A program made the translations under genes and the position numbers. From NCBI GenBank assembly GCA_021788415.1, contig JAJYKR010000021.1:1-6112 (forward strand): a stretch of 6,112 nucleotides of DNA. Direction: 5' to 3'. Every line of letters starts with the position of its first letter. The first letter of the stretch is position 1. Below, one piece after another: positions 1 through 5,339 of this stretch. The DNA is from an archaeon. GTDB taxonomy: Archaea; Thermoproteota; Nitrososphaeria; Nitrososphaerales; UBA183. The notes under the pieces are model-generated. The model did no database searches and was not told the origin of the DNA. It saw nothing but the letters and a program-made list of their open reading frames with translations.

Positions 1-287
1 AGTACCGTCTTCCCTCCTTCGAAGGGGGTCTGCACTGCGATGATGACCGCCCTGGCCCCGGACACGGCCTCTTTCGTGTCGGTGGTGGCCCTAAGCCTCC
101 CCGCGTCCACCGCAACTCTGACCGCTTCTGCCAGGTCGCTCTCCCCCATGGGGCTGGACCCGCGGTTAACAGCGTCCACGACCTCCTTCCTGAGGTCGAC
201 CCCTACGGTCTGAAGCCCTGACTGTGCCAGCGCGCAGGCCGTCGGCAGGCCAACGTAGCCCAGGCCAACGACGCACACGTCATGCAT
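1..287 (-). CDS. wecC: UDP-N-acetyl-D-mannosamine dehydrogenase, N-terminal part (runs off left edge)
   Basis: This partial gene covers the first 95 codons of a UDP-glucose/GDP-mannose dehydrogenase family protein. The family oxidises C6 of a UDP-sugar to the uronic acid with two NAD+ in the cytoplasm. The start reads MHDVCVVGLGYVGLPT, a Rossmann dinucleotide-binding motif (G8, G10, G13), with an acidic D31 closing the second strand where it would hold the NAD ribose. Residues 50-69 (SDLAEAVRVAVDAGRLRATT), followed by IIAVQTPF, resemble the same stretch of E. coli WecC as I recall it (DLASVVKTAVEGGFLRAST). This favours UDP-ManNAc over UDP-glucose as substrate. The presence of wecB in the same cluster supports that choice. 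A stop codon lies in frame immediately before the ATG at 287, so the start cannot be further upstream. The catalytic cysteine and C-terminal domain lie outside the window. The gene starts 18 bp after the SDR gene. Confidence 0.88.
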   Translation of the reverse strand, partial: MHDVCVVGLGYVGLPTACALAQSGLQTVGVDLRKEVVDAVNRGSSPMGESDLAEAVRVAVDAGRLRATTDTKEAVSGARAVIIAVQTPFEGGKTV

Positions 288-305
288 TTATGCGGAAGGC
301 GCTCC

Positions 306-1229
306 TCAGCGGGAATAAACCTTTTTCATCCAATCTATCGTCTTCGGAATCCCCACCTTCAGGGGGATCTTCGGGTCGTGCCCAAGCTCGCGCTTGGCAA
401 GCTCGATAGAAGGCCGCTTGTTCCGCGTGTTGTGCAGCTCCTGGGGGACGTAGCTCACCAGGTCGTCCTTCAAGCCTAGCTCGCCCAGGATCATATCAGA
501 CACCGCCTTCACTTCGACGTACTCGGTCCCGCCGATGTTGTACACGCGCTTCGCCCTGAACCTGTCCGCGATGGTGGCCAGCGTGGGTATCAGGTCGTCG
601 ACGTACATGAACACCCTCTTGTAGCCCAGGTACACGTTGTACGGCTCCCGCTTCAACGCCTTGTAGATGAACTGACAGACGGCGCTCCTGTAGGGGGTGT
701 AGTGTTCACCCGGGCCATAGGCGTTGAACAGCCTGACCAGGACCGCCTCGATCCCGTCCACAACCGTCGCGTTCCTGACCTGCAGCTCGTTGACCCATTT
801 CGAAATCGCGTAATCGTTGTTCTGGAAGAGGGGCGTCTTCGAAGAAAGCTCCTCTTCGAGCAGAGTCCCTTCAGGGACGTCTGGCTCCCCGTATATCTCG
901 GAGCTGGAGAACTGGATCAGCTTGAACTTCCGCTCCTTCTGCAGCGTGAGGATGTGCTTCAGCCCGATCACGTTGGTCTTCCAGACCTGTTCGTAGTAGT
1001 CTTCCCCGTTCCTCCTGCCGAACTCCGCGGCAAGGTTGTACACGCAGTCGAACTTCCTGTCGAAGAGCCGCTCCACCTGCCTGTACTCTGAGACGTCGCA
1101 CCTTACGTACTCGGCCCTGTCAGTGTGCCTCGCGTCCGCGCGCACCAGGGTGTGGCCGCGCCTGGACAGTTCTTCGCAGAGAGGCTTGCCAACGACGCCT
1201 TCGCTCCCGAGGACGAGGATGTCAGCCAA
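306..1229 (-). CDS. NAD-dependent epimerase/dehydratase (extended SDR), nucleotide-sugar modifying
   Basis: This is an extended short-chain dehydrogenase acting on a nucleotide sugar in the cytoplasm (4-epimerase or 4,6-dehydratase type). In the 307-residue form, the NAD(P) motif is at residues 8-14 (GSEGVVG). NLAAEFG is at 65-71, the catalytic serine region FSSSEIYG at 107-114, and the Y140-A-I-S-K144 dyad follows. The RLFNAYGPG segment (167-174) and FMYVDDL (207-213) are typical of sugar epimerases and dehydratases. The exact substrate cannot be read from the sequence; UDP-glucose or UDP-GlcNAc 4-epimerase, or a dehydratase, are all possible. I chose the TTG at 1229 because it gives the normal family N-terminus (start, ADILVLG) and lies 31 bp past the GT2 stop, behind a TATA-like box. 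An ATG at 1289 would add 20 basic residues and overlap the GT2 gene by 29 bp; neither start has a clear Shine-Dalgarno. Confidence 0.87.
   Translation of the reverse strand: MADILVLGSEGVVGKPLCEELSRRGHTLVRADARHTDRAEYVRCDVSEYRQVERLFDRKFDCVYNLAAEFGRRNGEDYYEQVWKTNVIGLKHILTLQKERKFKLIQFSSSEIYGEPDVPEGTLLEEELSSKTPLFQNNDYAISKWVNELQVRNATVVDGIEAVLVRLFNAYGPGEHYTPYRSAVCQFIYKALKREPYNVYLGYKRVFMYVDDLIPTLATIADRFRAKRVYNIGGTEYVEVKAVSDMILGELGLKDDLVSYVPQELHNTRNKRPSIELAKRELGHDPKIPLKVGIPKTIDWMKKVYSR
311..325 (-). promoter_or_regulatory. Possible BRE plus TATA box for wecC
   Basis: On the minus strand a purine-rich AAAAAGG precedes TTTATT (319-314), the order expected for a TFB recognition element and TATA box. The TTTATT is centred about 29 nt upstream of the wecC ATG at 287. 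It lies inside the last codons of the SDR gene. A GAGGAG at 307-302 is also present but sits 14 nt from the ATG, far for a Shine-Dalgarno. Confidence 0.5.
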
Positions 1230-1258
1230 GATCTTGTTCTGCCGCCCCAGCCTGACCC

Positions 1259-1265
1259 TTTTAAT
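1259..1265 (-). promoter_or_regulatory. Possible TATA-like box for the SDR gene
   Basis: On the minus strand this reads ATTAAAA and includes the stop codon of the GT2 gene. It is centred about 33 nt upstream of the TTG at 1229 and would give a leader of a few nucleotides. It may instead be a chance result of the stop codon and neighbouring lysine-type codons. Confidence 0.4.
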
Positions 1266-2214
1266 CCTTGGCTGGATGAAGCGGGGCATCTGGGTCGTAA
1301 GGCGGGTAAGACGCCCAATACGCCATGCTCGACAACCTGGGGATCAGCCTGCCGCCCCAGTACTCCACCAGGTCCCCGCCGGGGAGCTTGGCAAGGAGCG
1401 CCGCCCCTGCCGCGACCGGCGCTGCCACCGCCCTGTACCGCTTCGTCGCAGCCGCGTAGTACTTTCTGTACCTCGCGTCTGTCATGGCTCGTTCGAGCAC
1501 GAGCGAGGCGACGTTCCGCTTTATCTGGCTCCTGAGCTGCGAGGTGCTCTCCAGCTTCTCTCTCGTTATCTGGCCGGGGTGTATCCTGTACCTGGCGACG
1601 GGGCGGGGGACGTGCCTGAACGCTATGCCGTGGACGAGGGCTGCGCGGAGCCACCAGTCGTAGTCCTCGGCGTACCTGATCTTCTCGTCGAAGAGGCCAA
1701 CCCGATCGAAGCAGTCCCTCCTCACGACCGCCGCCCCGGCGCTCCCAGCGAAGTGCCACCATAGCCCCAGCACGAACTCGTCCTGGGACGCGAACGAGCG
1801 CTCCCTGTGCCTTCCGATGACCGACCCCCTGGAGTCGATCTTCGTGAAATCGCCGTAGACTACCCCGGCCGCTCCTTCCCCGGCGCCCGACATCAGCGCC
1901 CGCAACGCTCCGTCTTCCAGCTCGTCGTCGCTGCTCAGCCACTTGAACCACCCTCCTTCCATCTTCTTGATGCCGTAGTTGAGGGCGGAGGCGGCTCCGC
2001 CGTTGGGCTTTCTGAAGTAGCGGATCTTGCCACCATATGACCTGCACACGTCGGCGGTCCCGTCGGTGGACCCGTCGTCGACTACGATGACCTCGAAAGA
2101 GTGGAAGTCCTGCTTCAGCGCCGAGTCGATGCAAGACCCGATGAACCTTTCCCTGTTGTAGGCCGGGATCACGACCGAGACGACGGGACTGCTTCCCGAA
2201 CCGGGACCGGCCAC
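1261..2214 (-). CDS. Family 2 glycosyltransferase (GT-A fold)
   Basis: This inverting GT2 enzyme transfers a sugar from a nucleotide donor, probably to a lipid-linked or growing glycan at the cytoplasmic membrane face. In the 317-residue form the domain starts with SVVIPAYNRE (13-22). The nucleotide-binding DDGS is at 46-49, the DXD-like metal site SSDDE at 94-98, and the acceptor/catalytic-base region EDYDWWLR at 183-190. A basic tail (about 216-317) holds a short alanine-rich hydrophobic stretch (262-277) that could touch the membrane; it is too short and weak to call a transmembrane helix. The GTG at 2214 is preferred because a TATA box is centred about 26 nt upstream. A longer in-frame reading from a TTG at 2262 adds 16 residues without domain character and would contain that promoter. 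Donor and acceptor are unknown. It is divergent from the compact glycosyltransferase and followed by the SDR gene. Confidence 0.9.
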   Translation of the reverse strand: MAGPGSGSSPVVSVVIPAYNRERFIGSCIDSALKQDFHSFEVIVVDDGSTDGTADVCRSYGGKIRYFRKPNGGAASALNYGIKKMEGGWFKWLSSDDELEDGALRALMSGAGEGAAGVVYGDFTKIDSRGSVIGRHRERSFASQDEFVLGLWWHFAGSAGAAVVRRDCFDRVGLFDEKIRYAEDYDWWLRAALVHGIAFRHVPRPVARYRIHPGQITREKLESTSQLRSQIKRNVASLVLERAMTDARYRKYYAAATKRYRAVAAPVAAGAALLAKLPGGDLVEYWGGRLIPRLSSMAYWASYPPYDPDAPLHPAKD

Positions 2215-2236
2215 GTCTGCGCGTGCGCATGGCTGC

Positions 2237-2244
2237 GTATATTT
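2237..2244 (-). promoter_or_regulatory. Archaeal TATA-like box for the GT2 gene
   Basis: On the minus strand this reads AAATATAC, centred about 26 nt upstream of the GTG at 2214. That is the distance expected between a TATA box and a transcription start, so the mRNA would start at or next to the start codon (leaderless). There is no Shine-Dalgarno before the GTG. Confidence 0.6.
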
Positions 2245-2263
2245 GGCTTGGTCTCCGCGCAAG

Positions 2264-2270
2264 CTTTTTG
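2264..2270 (+). promoter_or_regulatory. Possible TATA-like box for the compact GT gene
   Basis: The T-run CTTTTTG is the only AT-rich patch upstream on the plus strand, centred about 34 nt before the ATG at 2301. It would give a leader of roughly 7-8 nt. The match to an archaeal TATA consensus is weak. Confidence 0.4.
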
Positions 2271-2300
2271 CCGCGCGCTGGACCCGACCCGCGCGAAAGA

Positions 2301-3098
2301 ATGGTTCTGAGGGTGCTGCACATCTGGAACACAGCCGGGGTAGCCAGCGTCATAGCGAAGTTCGTCGACAGGGAGTTCCAGACCAGGAGCACGGTGATAA
2401 CGCGGAAAGCGGCAGACCGGGTAGGGCTCACGACGTACGGCACCGCGTACGGCGACGGCGCGGCGAGGTTCTTCCTCAGGGCTCTCCAGATGTCGAGGGG
2501 CGCAGACGTCGTCCACGTCCACTCCCTGGACAGGGTGGTCCCCTGGGTCAAGCGGCTGTACGGCAAGCCCGTCGTCATGCATTACCACGGGACGGACATC
2601 GAAGGGAGGTGGGAAGAGAAGCGCCCGCGCTGGTCCCGGGCAGACTTCGTCGCCGTATCGACCCCGAACCTGCTCGAAGGCGCGCCAGCGGGCGCCGTCC
2701 ACGTCCCCAACCCGATCGACACGGACCTCTTCAGACCCGCGCCAGGACCCAGGGCGGGCGGGTCCGCCGTGTCGTTCCATTACGGCATGGACGCCGACGC
2801 CGAGGCCGTGGCTCAGAGGCTCGGCCTTTCGATCACCTGGTTGGAGCGGTGGAGCGTCAGCCACGACCAGATGCCGCAGGTCCTGTCGAAGTACGCCTAC
2901 TACGTCGACCTCAGGAAACCCCCTTCACACGGCGTCGCGCGCTCAGTGGGCAAGGCCGCGCTCGAGGCCCTCGCCTGCGGGTGCTCGGTGGTGGACTGGA
3001 CCGGGGGCGTGCACAGAGGGCTGCCGGAGGAGAACGAGCCCCGGAGCGTCGCCGCGAAGTGGCACGAGGTCTACTCGAAGCTCATCGGCGGTGGGTGA
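2301..3098 (+). CDS. Compact GT-B-like glycosyltransferase (GT4-like), short form
   Basis: This 265-residue protein is a glycosyltransferase-like GT-B protein. The N-terminal domain starts MVLRVLHIWNTAGVAS and continues with ADVVHVHSLD (68-77), VVMHYHGTDIEG (91-102) and VAVSTPNLLE (118-126). The domain linker reads HVPNPIDTDLFRP (134-146). The C-terminal half keeps the donor-site signature as KAALEALACGCSVVDW (218-233). Typical GT4 proteins have 350-420 residues, so about 100 are missing, mainly from the second domain, including the usual GRL...KG core. The first acidic residue of the EX7E motif is also missing. The reading frame is intact and ends cleanly, so this looks like a compact family member rather than a fragment, though activity is unproven. 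The ATG at 2301 gives the natural first strand; in-frame codons back to 2223 look non-coding. It is the only plus-strand gene and overlaps the GT4 gene at its 3' end. Confidence 0.85.
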   Translation: MVLRVLHIWNTAGVASVIAKFVDREFQTRSTVITRKAADRVGLTTYGTAYGDGAARFFLRALQMSRGADVVHVHSLDRVVPWVKRLYGKPVVMHYHGTDIEGRWEEKRPRWSRADFVAVSTPNLLEGAPAGAVHVPNPIDTDLFRPAPGPRAGGSAVSFHYGMDADAEAVAQRLGLSITWLERWSVSHDQMPQVLSKYAYYVDLRKPPSHGVARSVGKAALEALACGCSVVDWTGGVHRGLPEENEPRSVAAKWHEVYSKLIGGG

Positions 3099-4242
3099 CC
3101 AGGCGCGAATACGTCGCAGCCAGCCTGGCTTCCATCACCTCCCAGCTGAATTCTGAGACGAACGCGGCGTACGACGCCGAGGACATGGAATCGTAGAGCT
3201 GCCCGTCCGTCGCTAGGCGTCTCATCGCCTCCCTAACGTCGGAGGCGCTGGACCAGTCGACAACCAGTCCGCACCTGAACCTTTCCACTATCTCCGCCTG
3301 GTAGCTCCCGGACGGGACCAGGGTCGGTATGGAGAGGGACATCGCGGTGAGGAGCTTCCCCGGGGTCGCGATCTGAGCGTTCTTGGTCTTCGGTTCGTAA
3401 AGCGACGGGATCAGGTCAGCACGCCTTATCTCCGGCTCCAGGTCGCTCATCTTCAGCCATCCGAGGAACTTCACCGACGGGTCCTTGGACGCCCGCTCTT
3501 TCACCTGCGCTTCGAGGCTCCCTCGCCCCGCAAGCCTGAGTGTGACGCCCTCCAGCCCCCTTACGGCATCCAGGAGAAGCGTGACTCCCCTCTCCTCGCT
3601 CAGCGAGCCGTAGTACAGGACTCCGAGGCCGTCCCCCCTCTTCTTCCCGGACCTCCCCTCACGGGCCGGGGACGCGTTCATCACCACGGTCAGCTTCGAC
3701 CTGTCGAACCCCATCCTCCCAAGCAGCGTCACGAAGCGCTCGTTTACCACCAGTGTGGCGTCCGCGGCCCTCTTCGCCGTGTCCAGCGCCACCGCCTGGG
3801 TGACCCTGGTCAGAGGGAAGAAGCGGAGGAAAGCCTCAGGGAGGTCGTGCATGTCGTAGACGAGCTTCTTCTTCCCAAGCCCCATCGCCTTGGCGGCGTA
3901 CCCCGCGGGGAGGGTGTCGACGTCGTGGCAGTGCACGACGTCCTCATGAGAAAACGCCAGGTGAGCAAGGCACCACAGGTAGAACAGGACGAGCTTGGGG
4001 ACGGTGAGGACCGGGGTTCCGTGGCCCGCGCCTACCCTCATCCTCTTCACCGTCACCCCATCCCCGAACGCAGAGTCTGCCTTCGTCTCGAGGTCCCTGT
4101 CCCAGGCGAGTATCGTGACCTTCCATCCGGCCTTCGCCAGCGAGTGGGCTTCCTTCAGCGGCCTCTGGTCGAAGGTCGCAGGGTTGGAGAGCAGCATGGT
4201 CACCCTCCTTCCCCGGGGGTCGGGGGCTCTTTCAGAACTCAT
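3082..4242 (-). CDS. GT4 family glycosyltransferase (group 1)
   Basis: This 386-residue retaining GT-B glycosyltransferase would transfer a sugar from a nucleotide donor to a glycan at the cytoplasmic membrane face. The N-terminal domain has VTMLLSNPATFDQRPLKEAHSLAKAG (14-39), HCHDVDTLPAGYAAK (104-118) and YDMHDLPEAF (129-138). The C-terminal domain has VLYYGSLSEERGV (208-220), LRLAGRGSLE (235-244), FLGWL (259-263) and the donor region YEPKTKNAQIATPGKLLTAM (282-301). E283 may be the first glutamate of EX7E, but the second is a threonine (T299), an oddity. The hydrophobic patch at 80-97 is probably a membrane-facing helix of the first domain, as in other GT-B enzymes. The ATG at 4242 overlaps the wecB stop as ATGA, implying coupled translation. 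A second ATG at 4197 has a much stronger Shine-Dalgarno and is a real alternative start. Substrates are unknown. Confidence 0.9.
   Translation of the reverse strand: MSSERAPDPRGRRVTMLLSNPATFDQRPLKEAHSLAKAGWKVTILAWDRDLETKADSAFGDGVTVKRMRVGAGHGTPVLTVPKLVLFYLWCLAHLAFSHEDVVHCHDVDTLPAGYAAKAMGLGKKKLVYDMHDLPEAFLRFFPLTRVTQAVALDTAKRAADATLVVNERFVTLLGRMGFDRSKLTVVMNASPAREGRSGKKRGDGLGVLYYGSLSEERGVTLLLDAVRGLEGVTLRLAGRGSLEAQVKERASKDPSVKFLGWLKMSDLEPEIRRADLIPSLYEPKTKNAQIATPGKLLTAMSLSIPTLVPSGSYQAEIVERFRCGLVVDWSSASDVREAMRRLATDGQLYDSMSSASYAAFVSEFSWEVMEARLAATYSRLVTHRR
4203..4208 (-). promoter_or_regulatory. Shine-Dalgarno-like site before the alternative GT4 start at 4197
   Basis: On the minus strand GGAGGG is followed by TGACC and then ATG at 4197. 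It is a strong anti-16S match, but it also encodes Arg-Arg-Val of the longer GT4 reading frame, so it may be coincidence. Use of this start would shorten the protein by 15 residues. Confidence 0.35.
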
Positions 4243-5339
4243 CTGCCGGTCTTTCCTCGCGGCGCGAGGAACTTCGAGACCGCGCTGACCACGTTTTCAG
4301 ACGCGTTTCCGCGGCCGAAGATCCTCTTGGTCGCTTTGAACGAGCCGGGCTTGACCCTGTCCAGCTTCCTGTACGCGTCCCTGATCTTTGCGCCCTTCGT
4401 CCCGACCAGGAAAGCGGCGCCCGCAGCCGCTATCTCTCCCCATTCGGTCTCCTCCCTGGTAACCAGCGCCGGTTTCCCAAGCCAGTACGCTTCTTTCTGG
4501 AGCCCCCCGGAATCGGTGACCACGAACCTCGACCTGGTCACCATCGACAGGGTCTCCACGTACGGAAGCGGCTCCAGGAACGTGAAGTTCGGCCCAGCCG
4601 AGACCCCGAAGCTCTTCAGCCGCTCCCTGGTCCTCGGGTGCACGCTGAACGCCACCGGGACCCCAAGAGAACCAACCCCGTCGACTACTGACCGCAGCGC
4701 GGCTGGGTCGTCCACTGTCTCGGCCCTGTGCAGCGTCATGAACGCGTACTCCCCGTCCTTGAGGCCGTACTTCGAAGCGGCGTCAATCATCTCGAGCGAC
4801 GGGATGAACCTCAGGAGGGAGTCGTACATCGTGTCTCCGACGTTCGTCACCGAGCTCGCAAGGACCTTCTCCGCTCTGACGTTCTTCACGCACCCGGCCG
4901 TAGGGCAGAGCAGCACCTGCGACATGTGGTCGAGCACCCGCCTGTTCACCTCTTCGGCCATCCTGAAGTCGTTCGACCTGCACCCGGACTCTAGGTGCGC
5001 GAGGGGGACCCCCGCCTTCGAGCTCGCGATGCCTGCTGCCAGCGCCGAGTTCGTGTCCCCTGGGGCCACTGCGAGGTCAGGCTTGGAGCCGGCGAACAAG
5101 GACCCGAGCCCCCCTATGATGGCCGACACCTGACCGTTCGGAGTCCCAGCCCCCACGTTCAGGGCGGCGGATGGGTCGGGCAGGTCGAGCTCTTTGAAGA
5201 ACACCTTGTTCATCTCGTAGTCGTAGTGCTGCCCGGTGTTCACGATATCGCAGTCGAACCCGCTCTTCTGGAAGGCGTGGTAGACTGGGGCGCTCTTGAT
5301 TATCTGGGGCCTCGTCCCAACCACGATTGTGACCTTCAT
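4239..5339 (-). CDS. wecB: UDP-N-acetylglucosamine 2-epimerase (non-hydrolysing)
   Basis: This enzyme interconverts UDP-GlcNAc and UDP-ManNAc in the cytoplasm, the first step to UDP-ManNAcA. The 366-residue length matches the family (about 370). The motifs run in family order: GTRPQIIKSAPV (8-19), TGQHYDYEM (35-43), GDTNSA (94-99), AHLESGCRSND (114-124), EEVNRRVLDH (129-138), VGDTMYD (167-173), LHRAET (203-208), SVHPRT (232-237), TDSGGLQKEA (275-284) and TREETEWGE (294-302). D95, E117, an EE pair at 129-130 and H204 correspond to the acidic and histidine residues needed for catalysis in the E. coli enzyme. The ATG at 5339 is favoured by a Shine-Dalgarno 7 nt upstream and an ATGA overlap with the phosphatase stop; an earlier in-frame start at 5369 adds ten residues before the first strand. 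A WbpI-type epimerase acting on a related diacetamido sugar is possible. wecC in the same cluster favours WecB. Confidence 0.93.
   Translation of the reverse strand: MKVTIVVGTRPQIIKSAPVYHAFQKSGFDCDIVNTGQHYDYEMNKVFFKELDLPDPSAALNVGAGTPNGQVSAIIGGLGSLFAGSKPDLAVAPGDTNSALAAGIASSKAGVPLAHLESGCRSNDFRMAEEVNRRVLDHMSQVLLCPTAGCVKNVRAEKVLASSVTNVGDTMYDSLLRFIPSLEMIDAASKYGLKDGEYAFMTLHRAETVDDPAALRSVVDGVGSLGVPVAFSVHPRTRERLKSFGVSAGPNFTFLEPLPYVETLSMVTRSRFVVTDSGGLQKEAYWLGKPALVTREETEWGEIAAAGAAFLVGTKGAKIRDAYRKLDRVKPGSFKATKRIFGRGNASENVVSAVSKFLAPRGKTGR

Larger units (their letters stand above)
2215..2300. promoter_or_regulatory. Divergent intergenic promoter region between GT2 and the compact GT
   Basis: This 86-bp gap separates the GTG start of the GT2 gene from the ATG of the compact glycosyltransferase gene. 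It holds two AT-rich boxes facing opposite ways, about 26 bp apart, in an otherwise GC-rich stretch. An imperfect dyad (CGCGCAA at 2256-2262 against TTGCCGCG at 2268-2275) covers the plus-strand box and could be an operator, but its arms are short. Confidence 0.6.

Noticed and set aside
224..479. Small plus-strand open frames near 224-479
   Set aside because: They lie antisense to wecC and the SDR gene and have serine/arginine-rich products without motif.
1103..2578. A 491-codon minus-strand open frame spanning GT2, the promoter gap and part of the compact GT
   Set aside because: Its product is very arginine-rich with no domain, it crosses the intergenic region, and it is out of frame with the well-supported GT2 gene.
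2169..2864. A 231-codon minus-strand open frame opposite the compact glycosyltransferase
   Set aside because: It is proline/arginine-rich, has no motif and is antisense to a gene with clear glycosyltransferase segments.
2243..3196. A 317-codon plus-strand frame overlapping the compact glycosyltransferase
   Set aside because: It is an arginine-rich frame-shifted shadow of the gene at 2301-3098.
3847..5133. A 428-codon open frame on the plus strand, opposite the GT4 gene and wecB
   Set aside because: It is antisense to two clear family matches, shows no recognisable motif, and long antisense frames are expected in GC-rich coding DNA.
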